Shown in pieces: positions 35,581 to 46,430 of a DNA stretch of 64,000 nt. The position numbers and the translations under genes were made by a program. Where the stretch lies: NCBI RefSeq assembly GCF_900101385.1, contig NZ_FMZB01000003.1:310001-374000 (forward strand), read 5' to 3'. This stretch comes from Terribacillus halophilus. Lineage in GTDB: Bacteria > Bacillota > Bacilli > Bacillales > Amphibacillaceae. The notes below the pieces were generated by a model, which was given only the letters and a program-made list of their open reading frames with translations, ran no database searches and was not told where the DNA came from. How positions within the stretch are numbered: position 1 is the stretch's first letter; each line of letters starts with the position of its first letter.

Positions 35581-36867
35581 TTATCCCTCCATCATGATTA
35601 GTTGTGGATCAGCCAATAGACGTTTCAAGTGGTTCATCGCTGTTTGAGCAGTTGCACCGTCAACGATTCTGTGGTCGAAGCTTAGAGAAAGTGCTAGTAC
35701 TGGAGCTGCAACGATCTCGCCGTCTTTAACAATCGCTTTTTCAGCGATACGTCCAACACCTAGGATAGCTGCTTCAGGGTAGTTGATTACCGGAGTGAAC
35801 CACTGACCGCCAGCAGAACCGATGTTAGAAATTGTGCTTGAAGCACCTTTCATTTCATTCGGAGCAAGTTTTCCATCACGTGCTTTAACAGCCAGCTCGT
35901 TGATTTCCTGGGAAATAGTGAAGATGGATTTGCTATCCGCATTTTTTACAACTGGTACAAGAAGACCTTTTTCAGTATCAGCTGCGATACCGATGTTGTA
36001 ATAATGTTTTGTAACGATCTCGTCTGTCGCATCATCGATGGAAGAGTTCAAGATCGGGAAGTTTTTCAATACAGAAACAAGCGCTTTGGCAACGTATGGA
36101 AGATACGTAAGCTTGATTTCTTTTTCAGCTGCAACAGCTTTGAATTTCTTACGATGAGCAACAAGCTCCGTTACATCTACTTCGTCCATCAATGTAACGT
36201 GAGGAGCTGTAGTTTTGGAAGTAACCATCGCTTTAGCGATTGCACGACGGATACCGCTCATTTTCTCTCTGGATTCAGGGTATTCATCACCAGAAACAAC
36301 TGGAGCAGATGCTTTTTGCTCAGCAACAGGCTCATTTGCAGCTTCAGCTTGCGGAGCAGCTGCAGCACCACCGTTTTTGAAGCTGTCGATATCTTCCGCT
36401 AGCACACGTCCGCCCTTACCAGAGCCGGATACTTGTTTGATATCAACGCCTTGCTCACGAGCGTATTTGCGTACGGAAGGCATCGCGATGATAAGTTCAC
36501 CGGAAACTTCAGCTTTAGGGCCTTCTTCTTTAATTTCTTTTACTGTTTCGTTGGATTCAGTAGCGTTAGCCTGGATGGAAGTCTGTTCCTGCTCAGCTGG
36601 AGCCGGAGCATCTCCTCCTTCTTCGCCGCCTTCACCCTCAAAAGTGATAAGTGTATCGCCAACAATCGCAACTTCACCTTCACCAACAGAGATCTTAAGT
36701 ACTTTACCTTCATATGGAGAAGGGATTTCTACAACTGCTTTATCATTTTGCACTTCGCAAAGTACGTCGTCCTCTGCTACCGTGTCGCCTTCTTTGACGA
36801 ACCATTTTACGATTTCACCTTCGTGAATACCTTCACCGATATCCGGCATTTTGAATTCGAAAGCCAA
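35581..36867 (-). CDS. pdhC: Dihydrolipoyl acetyltransferase (E2)
   Basis: Core of the pyruvate dehydrogenase complex. 428 aa with one lipoyl domain (1-78, lipoylated Lys43 in QNDKAVVE), an Ala/Pro/Glu-rich linker, a peripheral-subunit-binding domain (about 130-167, [13 protein letters not shown]), a second linker, and the catalytic domain with His399-x3-Asp403 in DHRIVDG. The start codon is TTG with GAGGTAATTATT upstream. Confidence 0.97.
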   Translation of the reverse strand: MAFEFKMPDIGEGIHEGEIVKWFVKEGDTVAEDDVLCEVQNDKAVVEIPSPYEGKVLKISVGEGEVAIVGDTLITFEGEGGEEGGDAPAPAEQEQTSIQANATESNETVKEIKEEGPKAEVSGELIIAMPSVRKYAREQGVDIKQVSGSGKGGRVLAEDIDSFKNGGAAAAPQAEAANEPVAEQKASAPVVSGDEYPESREKMSGIRRAIAKAMVTSKTTAPHVTLMDEVDVTELVAHRKKFKAVAAEKEIKLTYLPYVAKALVSVLKNFPILNSSIDDATDEIVTKHYYNIGIAADTEKGLLVPVVKNADSKSIFTISQEINELAVKARDGKLAPNEMKGASSTISNIGSAGGQWFTPVINYPEAAILGVGRIAEKAIVKDGEIVAAPVLALSLSFDHRIVDGATAQTAMNHLKRLLADPQLIMMEG

Positions 36868-36891
36868 AATAATTACCTCCTGATTCTGCTT

Positions 36892-37869
36892 TTAGAAATT
36901 GATTACTTCGTTCGCTTTTTCTACGATGTCGTTATGGTTTGGTAGCCATACTTCTTCTGCTTGCGAGAAAGCAAATACAGTATCCGGTGCAGCCACACGC
37001 ATTACTGGAGCTTCAAGATGAAGGATAGCGCGCTCTTGGATCTCAGAGATCAAGTGAGCAGCGATACCAGCTTGGCGCTGTGCTTCTTGTACAACAACTA
37101 CACGACCTGTTTTCTTAACGGAAGCAAGTACTGTATCAAGGTCGATCGGGCTTACAGTACGCAAGTCGATAACTTCAGCAGATACGTTGTTCTTCTCAAG
37201 CTCTTCAGCCGCTTTCATGGACGCTTGCACCATCGCGCCATAAGCGATCAACGTCACATCTGTACCTTCGCGCTTAACAGCAGCTTTACCAAGTTCTACA
37301 GTGTACTCCTCTTCAGGAACCTCTTCACGGAAAGAACGGTATAGTTTCATGTGCTCAAGGTAGATAACTGGATCGTTGTCGCGGATCGCAGAGATCAATA
37401 GACCTTTTGCATCGTAAGGGTTGGATGGGATGACCACTTTAAGACCAGGCTGCTGTGCCATAAGTCCTTCAAGGGAGTCCGCGTGCAATTCAGGAGTGTG
37501 CACACCGCCGCCGAATGGCGCGCGGATTGTAACCGGTGCATTCTGTGTGCCGCCGGAACGATAACGCAAACGAGCCAATTGTCCGCTGATTGCGTCCATT
37601 ACTTCGTAAACGAAACCAAAGAATTGGATTTCCGGTACCGGACGGAAACCTTCAAGTGCAAGACCTACAGCCATACCGCCGATTGCAGACTCAGCAAGCG
37701 GTGTATCGAATACACGCTCTTCGCCGAATTCAGCTTGCAAACCTTCAGTCGCACGGAATACACCGCCGTTTTTACCAACGTCTTCCCCGAAGATCATAAC
37801 GTTTTCGTCATTCTTCAGTTCTGTACGTAGAGCATCAGTGATTGCTTGGATCATTGTCATTTGTGCCAT
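36892..37869 (-). CDS. pdhB: Pyruvate dehydrogenase E1 beta subunit
   Basis: 325 aa transketolase-like beta subunit. [21 protein letters not shown] near residue 25 and [15 protein letters not shown] near 55 are the family marks, and the C-terminal domain contains [12 protein letters not shown]. Pairs with PdhA to form the thiamine-diphosphate site. Starts three bases after the pdhA stop, with AAAGGAG a little farther than usual from the ATG. Confidence 0.97.
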   Translation of the reverse strand: MAQMTMIQAITDALRTELKNDENVMIFGEDVGKNGGVFRATEGLQAEFGEERVFDTPLAESAIGGMAVGLALEGFRPVPEIQFFGFVYEVMDAISGQLARLRYRSGGTQNAPVTIRAPFGGGVHTPELHADSLEGLMAQQPGLKVVIPSNPYDAKGLLISAIRDNDPVIYLEHMKLYRSFREEVPEEEYTVELGKAAVKREGTDVTLIAYGAMVQASMKAAEELEKNNVSAEVIDLRTVSPIDLDTVLASVKKTGRVVVVQEAQRQAGIAAHLISEIQERAILHLEAPVMRVAAPDTVFAFSQAEEVWLPNHNDIVEKANEVINF

Positions 37870-37872
37870 GAC

Positions 37873-38961
<1,089 letters not shown>

Positions 38962-39137
38962 TCACCTATCCTTCCTAGAACTATATTTACTGTAATAGCC
39001 TTTCCAAAAACACAGGAAGTACCACAATAGTTTACTGTACCCGCTGCATCCCCTCTTTTAACCGGTTACAACAGAAGTACACAAAACTGTTACATAAATC
39101 ATGATAACGAAAAGTGATACAATTCATGTCCTGTTAT

Positions 39138-39167
39138 AGTTTAGCTTATCTTGCCGGAAAACGTCAA
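39138..39167 (-). promoter_or_regulatory. Candidate pdh operon promoter
   Basis: On the minus strand, TTGACG (39167-39162), 18 bases, TAAACT (39143-39138). A cre-like sequence, TGAAAACGCTATTA, lies at 39198-39211 upstream of the -35. The transcript would have a leader of about 175 bases. The rest of the gap 38956-39280 holds no gene that I can see. Confidence 0.4.
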
Positions 39168-39279
39168 CATCTTAGATTGGATATTGCCGATTATTTATGA
39201 AAACGCTATTAAAGAAATCTTCACAATTATCGGTTCACCAACTGTACTACACAATATTTTAATACTGTATCAGTGAAAT

Positions 39280-39316
39280 AAAAAACCCTTTTCTCATTCC
39301 GAGAAAAGGGTTTCTA
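39280..39316 (-). terminator. Terminator after ykyA
   Basis: AAACCCTTTTCTC-attcc-GAGAAAAGGGTTT hairpin with a T-run on the minus strand, separating ykyA from pdhA. Confidence 0.9.
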
Positions 39317-39317
39317 T

Positions 39318-39971
39318 TCATTCCATATCCACATTCAAACCAGCCGCTTCATAGAACTGCTGTTTTTGTTCATTGAATGCTTCTGTCTCTTTATTGAATT
39401 CTTCATTAGCCGCTTTGATTTCTTCGTAGCCAGCATTGATTTTTTCGATTTGGCTCGTCAATTCATCCTGTGTAATATCATCTTGCTGAAACATTTCATA
39501 TAAAACGTTATCTTCATCCAAAGCTTTTGTATAAGCATCATGGAGTTTCTCGTAAGCACTATATCTGGCTTCCATCGTTTCATAAAGTGTTTGTGCTTTT
39601 TCTTTGGCATCATCGCTTTGGAGATCATCGATGATGGAATCGATTTTCTTGAATTCCGCTTCTGCTTCATCCAAGCTTTCCTTTTCCTTAGCTAGCGCAT
39701 CCTTGCGCTGTCCGATCAAGTCGATTGCTTCCTTTGATTTGCTCTTGATTTGATCCAGTTCATCCTCACCGTACTGTAAAATCTCATTGTATAAATCCTG
39801 TTCCTTCTTCTCCAGGTCCGTCAAAGAATCTTGCTGTTCGACATATCCTGATTCAAGGGATATAGTCTCCTCCAAGTGATTGTAAACCTGCTCCTCCGGC
39901 GACGCATTGTTACATGCAGTGAGTCCCACGGCGCTCCCCATCAGGAGTAGGCCTATTCCTAACTTGCGCAA
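39318..39971 (-). CDS. ykyA: YkyA-family cell-wall binding lipoprotein
   Basis: 217 aa. Lipoprotein signal with lipobox GLTAC at residues 16-20. The mature part is nearly all acidic coiled coil (about 25-205) with Lys/Glu/Asp-rich heptads. YkyA of B. subtilis is described as a putative cell-wall-binding lipoprotein and also sits just before pdhA. The start is TTG 39971 with GGAGG. Function unknown. Confidence 0.88.
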   Translation of the reverse strand: MRKLGIGLLLMGSAVGLTACNNASPEEQVYNHLEETISLESGYVEQQDSLTDLEKKEQDLYNEILQYGEDELDQIKSKSKEAIDLIGQRKDALAKEKESLDEAEAEFKKIDSIIDDLQSDDAKEKAQTLYETMEARYSAYEKLHDAYTKALDEDNVLYEMFQQDDITQDELTSQIEKINAGYEEIKAANEEFNKETEAFNEQKQQFYEAAGLNVDME

Positions 39972-40149
39972 AACGTATCCTCCTCTGCCATGTTTCCCAC
40001 AGCTTCTATGTATTCTCCTACATTGTATAACAAAGCCTCAAAACGTTAAAGAAATACGATAACGAATCTGCAGACTGATTCTGGTGTCATTCAGACATTC
40101 TTGTGATACACTAAGGAACGGAAAAGTAACAGCGCAAGGAGTGATCAGC

Positions 40150-40704
40150 ATGATTACCATGGATGACATTATCCGTGAAGGCAATCCCATTCTCGAACAG
40201 GTTGCAAAAGAAGTCGAATTGCCTGCTTCGGATGAAGATAAACAAACATTGACAGAAATGCTAGAGTACTTAAAGAATAGCCAAGATGAGGAAATAGCGA
40301 AAAAATACGACCTCCGTCCGGGTGTAGGCCTGGCAGCACCGCAAATCGGCCTCTCCAAACGCATGATTGCGGTCTATTTCGAAGATCCAAACGGAACCTT
40401 CTATGAATACGGTCTTTTCAATCCAAAAATCGTCAGTCATTCTGTCGAAAATACGTATCTGATGAGCGGTGAGGGCTGCTTGTCCGTCGATCGCGAAATA
40501 CCCGGCTATGTACCGAGGTATACCCGTATCACAGTCAAAGCTGTCACATTGGAAGGCAAAGAAGTAAAATTGCGGCTCAAGGGCTATGCAGCTGTTGTCT
40601 TCCAGCATGAAATCGATCATTTAAACGGAACGATGTTCTATGATCGCATCAACAAGGACGACCCCTTCGCTCAACCGGAGAACTCCAAACCAATTGAACT
40701 ATAA
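40150..40704 (+). CDS. def: Peptide deformylase
   Basis: Removes the N-formyl group from nascent proteins. 184 aa, the longer Gram-positive type 2 form with insertions. Motif 1 is PGVGLAAPQ (58-65). Motif 2 is EGCLS with metal ligand Cys110. Motif 3 is HEIDH with His153, Glu154 and His157. The ATG at 40150 follows AAGGAG. The open frame extends 22 codons upstream without a ribosome site. Confidence 0.97.
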   Translation: MITMDDIIREGNPILEQVAKEVELPASDEDKQTLTEMLEYLKNSQDEEIAKKYDLRPGVGLAAPQIGLSKRMIAVYFEDPNGTFYEYGLFNPKIVSHSVENTYLMSGEGCLSVDREIPGYVPRYTRITVKAVTLEGKEVKLRLKGYAAVVFQHEIDHLNGTMFYDRINKDDPFAQPENSKPIEL

Positions 40705-40738
40705 AAAATGCGCACTCAGCCAGAGTGCGCATTTTTGT
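40703..40738. terminator. Bidirectional terminator def/ykrA
   Basis: AAAAATGCGCACTC-agcca-GAGTGCGCATTTTT hairpin between convergent genes. Confidence 0.93.
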
Positions 40739-41512
40739 TTATATCAAGCCGGCCTTCTTCAGGCCTAGTGCAAGTCCGTCTTCATCGACATGTGCCGTTT
40801 GGATGTCGGCAAGCTCTTTCAGTTCAGGAACGGCATTCCCCATTACAATGCCTGTACCCGCGAATGCTATCATCTCCAAGTCATTCAGCCCATCTCCACA
40901 CGCATAAGCTGCTTGCACAGAAATATTTGCTGCTTTCAGCAGCTTCATCACACCGATTTTTTTGGAGCCGTCACCAGGCAGGACATCGCAGGAAAGAGGA
41001 TGCCATCTTATGAAACGTACATGCTCATGATGCGCGGAATAAGCTGCTTCTTCCTCTTCCTCGCAGAATAGAAGTGCTTGGTAGATTGGTTCATGGTGGA
41101 AATAGTCCTTATCGATTTCAGGATATGTAAATCCAAGTGACGCTAGGCTGTCCCGGATAAATCCATTGTCCGTTTCCGATGCCTTCATGATCGTATCACC
41201 CATGAAAACCATGGCATGTTCTTTTTCGGACGCTTCATCATATAAACGCAGCAAGTGCTGTCGTTCAATCGGATTGCGATGGATGACTTCCCCTTCAAAT
41301 ACGACATATTGACCGTTATAGCACACGAAAGAATCGATCTCCAATTCATTGCGGATTTCCTCAAACATGAATGGAGCTCTTCCCGTCGCTATCGCCACAT
41401 AATGCCCGTTATCCCTTAACGCGCGGACAGCTTCTTTGGTTGCCTTTGGAATTTCACCTTTTGTATTCAGGATTGTGCCATCGATATCCAAGAATACGAT
41501 ACTTTTCCCCAT
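40739..41512 (-). CDS. ykrA: Cof-type HAD phosphatase YkrA
   Basis: 257 aa, the B. subtilis YkrA length. HAD motif I FLDIDGTIL at residue 6, motif II near TGRAP, and motif IV CGDGLNDLEMI near 207. A Cof-type cap lies between. Probable sugar-phosphate or pyridoxal-phosphate-type phosphatase, exact substrate unknown. ATG 41512 is preceded by GGAGGAGG. The frame remains open 12 codons further upstream, over that ribosome site. Confidence 0.9.
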   Translation of the reverse strand: MGKSIVFLDIDGTILNTKGEIPKATKEAVRALRDNGHYVAIATGRAPFMFEEIRNELEIDSFVCYNGQYVVFEGEVIHRNPIERQHLLRLYDEASEKEHAMVFMGDTIMKASETDNGFIRDSLASLGFTYPEIDKDYFHHEPIYQALLFCEEEEEAAYSAHHEHVRFIRWHPLSCDVLPGDGSKKIGVMKLLKAANISVQAAYACGDGLNDLEMIAFAGTGIVMGNAVPELKELADIQTAHVDEDGLALGLKKAGLI

Positions 41513-41683
41513 AGTACATCCTCCTCCTAGTCTTTCCTGCCCTTGCATCTTTCCTCGCCACTTCTTATAATCGAGTATAAGTTATGCAGGTTCGTCGAAA
41601 AATATCTTTACATGAATCCCAAGAGAAAACAACCATCCCCTTCCTTTTATCGGCAGTTTTTTTGAAAGTATGCTTTGTTTTTG

Positions 41684-41712
41684 TTTCCATCTTAGCGTTT
41701 TCATACTATACT
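41684..41712 (+). promoter_or_regulatory. Candidate promoter of the rpoY-rnjA transcript
   Basis: TTTCCA (41684-41689), 17 bases, TATACT (41707-41712). The transcript would begin near 41719, include the small ORF at 41783 and run into rpoY. Confidence 0.45.
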
Positions 41713-41782
41713 GTAAGTAAGAGGGATTGGACCGGTAAACGTTTTTTCTTGCTTTTCTGCGAAACGAAAGGAGTTGCTTCGT

Positions 41783-41884
41783 GTGCTCAAGCGTTTGAAG
41801 GAAAAGTTAAAGAAACGGTGGAAAGATTTATTTGGCCAAAAACGACGAGTGCCTACTACGTGCGGACAAGATCTAACTGAATAG
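41783..41884 (+). CDS. Small basic amphipathic peptide upstream of rpoY, function unknown
   Basis: A 33-residue reading frame starting with GTG 41783, with a full AAAGGAG nine bases earlier. The N-terminal two thirds would form a Lys/Arg-rich amphipathic helix (LKRLKEKLKKRWKDLFG), and the rest has one Cys (PTTCGQD). It lies 92 bases before rpoY, behind a plausible promoter. It may be a real small protein or a leader peptide, and I do not recognise a family. A longer overlapping frame (41584-41880) has no good start and looks like chance. Confidence 0.5.
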   Translation: MLKRLKEKLKKRWKDLFGQKRRVPTTCGQDLTE

Positions 41885-41976
41885 CAATACGCCAGCAATT
41901 CGGTTTTATACAGACTTGCTCCGTTCGTTATGGATAGAAAGCAATTTTGTCAACCATGAGAATAGGAGAGATAGAT

Positions 41977-42189
41977 ATGGTATTTAAAGTATATTATCAG
42001 GAAAACCCTTCCGAGATTCCTGTACGCGAGCGCACTGAGAGCTTGTACATGGAAGCGGAAAACGTCAGACAGGTTCGAAAAACATTAGCAGATCGTGCAA
42101 TTAACATCGAGTTCATCCAGCCGCTCGATGAAGCACATCTTGAATATGAAAAACAATCCGAAAACTTCAACCTGGAGCAAGCGAAATGA
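41977..42189 (+). CDS. rpoY: RNA polymerase epsilon subunit RpoY
   Basis: 70 aa small auxiliary RNA polymerase subunit of Firmicutes (YkzG/DUF1447), starting [20 protein letters not shown]. It binds near the jaw of the enzyme and resembles phage Gp2. ATG 41977 with AGGAGA seven bases before. Ten upstream in-frame codons lack a ribosome site. The rnjA ATG overlaps its stop (ATGA), so translation is coupled. Confidence 0.95.
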   Translation: MVFKVYYQENPSEIPVRERTESLYMEAENVRQVRKTLADRAINIEFIQPLDEAHLEYEKQSENFNLEQAK

Positions 42190-43853
42190 AATTCGTAAAA
42201 AATGACCAAACAGCTGTTTTTGCCATTGGCGGACTCGGAGAAATCGGCAAGAACATGTATGGGGTCCAGTTCCAGGATGAAATCATCATTATCGATGCAG
42301 GAATCAAATTCCCGGAGGACGAGCTTCTTGGTATTGACTATGTAATTCCTGACTTCACTTACATCGTGCAAAATCAGGACAAAGTCAAAGGCTTGTTCAT
42401 TACACATGGTCACGAAGACCACATCGGCGGCGTACCTTACCTCTTGAAAGAAGTGAACATTCCAATTTATGCAGGGAAGCTTGCGATGGGAATGATCAAA
42501 AATAAATTGGATGAGCATGGCCTCTTGCGAAATGCCAAGCTTAACATTTATGGTGAAGATGACATTATCAAGTTCAGAAAGACTTCTGTCAGCTTCTTCC
42601 GTACAACGCACAGTATTCCGGAATCATTCGGTGTAGTCGTTAAGACCCCTCCCGGCAACATCGTGCATACTGGTGACTTCAAATTTGATTTCACTCCAGT
42701 CGGACAGCCAGCTGATATAGCGAAAATGGCTGAAATCGGCAAAGAAGGCGTGCTTTGCTTACTTTCCGACTCAACAAATAGTGAAGTGCCAGGATTCACC
42801 ATGTCTGAACGTGTTGTCGGTGAAAGCATCAGCGATATTTTCAGACGCGTCGATGGCCGCTTGATATTCGCTACTTTTGCTTCCAATATCCACCGGTTGC
42901 AGCAAGTAATCGATTCAGCTGTGAAAACAGGCCGTAAAGTTGCCATTTTCGGAAGAAGCATGGAAACAAATATCAATCTTGGTATCGAACTTGGATTCAT
43001 CAATGCACCGAAAGAAACGTTCATCGATTCGCACCAGATTAATCGTCTGCCAGCGAATGAAGTTGTTATTCTATGTACCGGTTCCCAAGGTGAACCAATG
43101 GCTGCACTTTCTCGAATTGCTAACGGAACACACCGTCAGATTCAAATTCAGCCTGGCGATTCGGTTGTCTTCTCGTCTTCCCCGATTCCGGGTAACGCGA
43201 TTAGTGTAAGCCGTATTATCAACATGCTGTATCGTGCAGGAGCAGCCGTCATTCATGGCGCGTTGAACAATATCCATACTTCCGGTCACGGCAGTCAAGA
43301 AGAACAGAAGCTAATGCTTCGCTTGATGAATCCGAAGTACTTCATGCCAATACACGGGGAATACCGTATGCTGGTAGAGCATATGAAACTTGGTAAGCTT
43401 ACTGGTATTAGCGAAGAGAATTCATTCATCATGGATAACGGTGATGTACTGGCATTAGGTAAAGATAGTGCTGCCATTGCAGGTAAAATTCCATCTGGTT
43501 CCATTTATGTAGACGGCAGCGGTATCGGCGATATCGGTAATATCGTATTGCGTGATCGCCGCATCCTATCTGAAGAAGGACTTGTCATTGTCGTTGTCAG
43601 CATCAATATGAAAGAATTCCGCATCGCTTCCGGCCCGGATATCATTTCTCGCGGTTTCGTTTATATGCGTGAATCAGAAGATCTTATCAATGAGGCTCAA
43701 AAAATCGTTTCTGCCCACTTGAATAAAGTGATGGAAAGAAAAACAACACAATGGTCTGAAATCAAGAATGAAATTACAGATACAATTGCGCCGTTCTTGT
43801 TCGAAAAAACGAAACGCCGCCCAATGGTACTTCCGATCATCATGGAAGTATGA
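42186..43853 (+). CDS. rnjA: Ribonuclease J1
   Basis: Essential 5'-3' exoribonuclease and endonuclease of the metallo-beta-lactamase/beta-CASP class, central in mRNA decay and rRNA maturation. 555 aa. Zinc motif HGHEDH with His74, His76, Asp78 and His79. Further metal and beta-CASP motifs include [15 protein letters not shown] and [11 protein letters not shown]. The C-terminal domain follows residue 450. No truncation. Confidence 0.98.
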   Translation: MKFVKNDQTAVFAIGGLGEIGKNMYGVQFQDEIIIIDAGIKFPEDELLGIDYVIPDFTYIVQNQDKVKGLFITHGHEDHIGGVPYLLKEVNIPIYAGKLAMGMIKNKLDEHGLLRNAKLNIYGEDDIIKFRKTSVSFFRTTHSIPESFGVVVKTPPGNIVHTGDFKFDFTPVGQPADIAKMAEIGKEGVLCLLSDSTNSEVPGFTMSERVVGESISDIFRRVDGRLIFATFASNIHRLQQVIDSAVKTGRKVAIFGRSMETNINLGIELGFINAPKETFIDSHQINRLPANEVVILCTGSQGEPMAALSRIANGTHRQIQIQPGDSVVFSSSPIPGNAISVSRIINMLYRAGAAVIHGALNNIHTSGHGSQEEQKLMLRLMNPKYFMPIHGEYRMLVEHMKLGKLTGISEENSFIMDNGDVLALGKDSAAIAGKIPSGSIYVDGSGIGDIGNIVLRDRRILSEEGLVIVVVSINMKEFRIASGPDIISRGFVYMRESEDLINEAQKIVSAHLNKVMERKTTQWSEIKNEITDTIAPFLFEKTKRRPMVLPIIMEV

Positions 43854-43854
43854 T

Positions 43855-43886
43855 AAAAAGCCTGAGCATAGCGCTCAGGCTTTTCT
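43855..43886. terminator. Terminator after rnjA
   Basis: AAAAGCCTGAGC-atagc-GCTCAGGCTTTT hairpin between convergent rnjA and the pyruvate oxidase gene. Confidence 0.92.
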
Positions 43887-45610
43887 TATTTCAATAAACG
43901 TTTGACTGACTCCTTCATATTCGGAAGCTCTATTTTCCCGGTAGAGAAGAACTCTTTGATCAGATATTCTGTATACTTCACAGCCTGCTGGTAGGATATC
44001 TTCCCTGGCAGCGGCGCCATATCCTCAATCACTACATCAATTATCGCAGGTTTATCAGAGAGGAATGCTTGCTTGATGCTTGTTTCCAAGTCTTCGAATT
44101 TTTCAACCCGATAACCCTCACCACCGCAAGATTGACCGAATTGAGCGAAATTCATTTCTCCCATATCAATTCCATAGTTGGAGGCACCGATTGTTGCTTG
44201 TTCAAACTTGATCAAGCCAAGCTGACTGTTATTTAACACAATCACTTTCACCGGCAAGTCGTATTTTACCGCTGTGACAAAATCCTGCATATTCATACTA
44301 AAGCCGCCATCCCCGCAAATTGCGATCGATTGCTTATCTGGATATGCCAACTTTGATGCGATTGCACCAGGCAGCCCGCAGCCCATTGTTGCCAGGCGTC
44401 CCGATACGACAAAGTCCTGCTGGGTCAAAGGCAGATATCTCGTTGTCCAAACTGTCACATTTCCTACATCACAGGAAATGACCGCATCCTTATCCATATT
44501 GTTTTCCAGGGCATACATGATTTGCGGCGGCTGTATAGGGGATTCTTCCCTCTTCTTCTGTATTTGCAGCTGTGTGTGCCAGTCCTTCATTTTCTCTTGG
44601 TACTTTTCCACATAAGCCGTATCCTGTTTTTCTTCCGTTAATTCGGTCAGTTCCTGGAGCACTTCCTTGCTATCTCCGGGTAAGCCCACTTCTACTGGAT
44701 AAATGCTCCCGATCGTACTTGGCCTATTATCAATCTGGATAGCAGGCAGATTATCCGGCAAAAACGTACGATACGGGAAGCTCGTACCTACAAGCAGCAA
44801 CAAGTCCGCTTCATTGATCGCTTCATAGGAAGGTGTTGTTCCAATCTGCCCGTGCTGCCCTAAATTATAGCTGTGATGATCCGGAATGATACCCTTGCCA
44901 AGCAGACTCAGGATAATCGGAGATTCAATATGCTCAGCAAATGTAAGCAGCTCCGTACGGGCGTGCTTTGCTCCTTTACCTGCTAAGATGATCGGTTTTT
45001 TCGCCTGGTTGATCAGTTTCACTGCTTCCTGGAGATCCTGCTTGGCCGGAGCAATCCTAGGTTTGGCATAGTTAGCTGACGTCTTACCAGGTTTCTCTGG
45101 ATGCTTCTGTGCAAATAAATCATCCGAAACGACCAAGACACTCACTCCGGAGTTGGCATAAGCTTCACGTATCGCTTGATTCAACAAATCCGGCAGCTGT
45201 TCGAATGATTCTGCCCTTTCGTTGAATACAGCTACATCCTCAAACATCTGCTCAAGCTTCACTTCCTGGAAAGCACCTGTTCCCAGCTCGTTGGAAGGCA
45301 CTTGCCCGACAATGGCGAGAACTGGCGCCTTGTCTTCGCGTGCATCATACAATCCATTCAGAAGGTGGACCGCTCCAGGCCCTGCAATCGACAAGCAAAC
45401 CCCAAGCTTTCCGGTTAGCTTGGCATAAGCAGCTGCTGCAAGTGCACCTGCCTCCTCGTGACGGACTTGGATGAACTGCAACTCATCCTCCTTCTTATGT
45501 AAGTCACTGATGAACTCATTCACGGAATCGCCTGGTATACCGTACACATGATCCGCACCCCAGTCGATCAGTTGATCAGCCAATACTTCTCCTGTTCTTC
45601 TTTCAAACAC
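43886..45610 (-). CDS. Pyruvate oxidase (YdaP-like, ThDP-dependent)
   Basis: 574 aa from GTG 45610 (GGGAG eight bases upstream), the length of B. subtilis YdaP. Three-domain ThDP enzyme. N-terminal GADHVYGIPGDSVNEFI and the catalytic-Glu region VRHEEAGALAAAAYAKLTG. The central FAD-binding part is about 195-340. The C-terminal ThDP motif GDGGFSMNMQDFVTAVKY ends in NN. It probably oxidises pyruvate to acetate/CO2 or acetyl phosphate with a quinone or oxygen acceptor, and which cannot be decided here. The frame continues upstream across a terminator and is not used. Confidence 0.85.
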   Translation of the reverse strand: MFERRTGEVLADQLIDWGADHVYGIPGDSVNEFISDLHKKEDELQFIQVRHEEAGALAAAAYAKLTGKLGVCLSIAGPGAVHLLNGLYDAREDKAPVLAIVGQVPSNELGTGAFQEVKLEQMFEDVAVFNERAESFEQLPDLLNQAIREAYANSGVSVLVVSDDLFAQKHPEKPGKTSANYAKPRIAPAKQDLQEAVKLINQAKKPIILAGKGAKHARTELLTFAEHIESPIILSLLGKGIIPDHHSYNLGQHGQIGTTPSYEAINEADLLLLVGTSFPYRTFLPDNLPAIQIDNRPSTIGSIYPVEVGLPGDSKEVLQELTELTEEKQDTAYVEKYQEKMKDWHTQLQIQKKREESPIQPPQIMYALENNMDKDAVISCDVGNVTVWTTRYLPLTQQDFVVSGRLATMGCGLPGAIASKLAYPDKQSIAICGDGGFSMNMQDFVTAVKYDLPVKVIVLNNSQLGLIKFEQATIGASNYGIDMGEMNFAQFGQSCGGEGYRVEKFEDLETSIKQAFLSDKPAIIDVVIEDMAPLPGKISYQQAVKYTEYLIKEFFSTGKIELPNMKESVKRLLK

Positions 45611-45668
45611 GTTACCATCTCCCGTTTCTAATTTATCCTCCTTTTGTATGTAACCTTTTTTAACGACA

Positions 45669-45706
45669 AAAAAACCCAAACAGCTAAAATCTGTTTGGGT
45701 TTTTAA
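45669..45706 (-). terminator. Terminator after ktrC
   Basis: AAAAACCCAAACAG-ctaaaat-CTGTTTGGGTTTTT hairpin with T-run. Confidence 0.92.
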
Positions 45707-45707
45707 T

Positions 45708-46370
45708 TCAATCATCGGCAATGGCACGCTCAAAACGACCCAAGTCACGATCTGCACCAATGACAATCAATATGTCTTCCGAGTTGAGCTCCGCATCCGG
45801 CGAAGGACTCACATTAATCTCATTTGCTTGTTTGATGGCCACGACGTTACAGCCAAAAGCCGCGCGGATGTCAAGATCTATGAGGGTCTTGCCAGCCATT
45901 TTCTTCCCGGCTTGCACTTCAACGATACTATGTTCATCACTCAGTTCCAAGTAATCGAGAATGTTGTTGCTGATAATCTTATGGGCAATCCTTCTCCCCA
46001 TATCACGTTCTGGATGGACAACGTGATCAGCTCCGATTTTGCTCAACACTTTTTCATGATAATCATTTTGGGCTTTGACGGTTATTTTCTTGATACCTAG
46101 TTCTTTTAGCATTATTGTCGTCAAGATACTGGCTTGGATATTTTCCCCGATGGCGACAATCACATGCTCGATGTTTCGGATTCCTATTTCCTTCAATACC
46201 TGTTCATCCGTTGTATCGGCAATTATGGCATGGGAAGCGATATTGCGGAATTCATTCACTTTGTCTTCTTCCATATCGATTGCCAGTACGTTGAATCCTT
46301 CCCGGCTCAATTCCATGCAGATGCTCCCGCCGAAGCGGCCCAATCCGATTACGGCAAATTCTCTCTTCAT
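45708..46370 (-). CDS. ktrC: Potassium uptake regulator KtrC (RCK protein)
   Basis: 220 aa cytosolic gating ring subunit for a KtrB/KtrD channel. RCK_N Rossmann domain with GLGRFGGSICMELSREG and acidic DMEEDKV (residues 1-135), then an RCK_C domain (about 140-218), the site where c-di-AMP binds in relatives. The B. subtilis counterpart (ykqB) lies near rnjA as here. ATG after GGAGG. Confidence 0.92.
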   Translation of the reverse strand: MKREFAVIGLGRFGGSICMELSREGFNVLAIDMEEDKVNEFRNIASHAIIADTTDEQVLKEIGIRNIEHVIVAIGENIQASILTTIMLKELGIKKITVKAQNDYHEKVLSKIGADHVVHPERDMGRRIAHKIISNNILDYLELSDEHSIVEVQAGKKMAGKTLIDLDIRAAFGCNVVAIKQANEINVSPSPDAELNSEDILIVIGADRDLGRFERAIADD

Positions 46371-46430
46371 CTTACTTCCTCCACTATTTCATAAACTAAT
46401 CTTAGTCTATCACAAACAGTTGAGGTTGTA

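Noticed and set aside
41584-41880. 98-residue open frame upstream of rpoY
   Set aside because: No ribosome site at its start, mixed composition, and it overlaps a likely promoter and the better supported 33-codon frame in another register.
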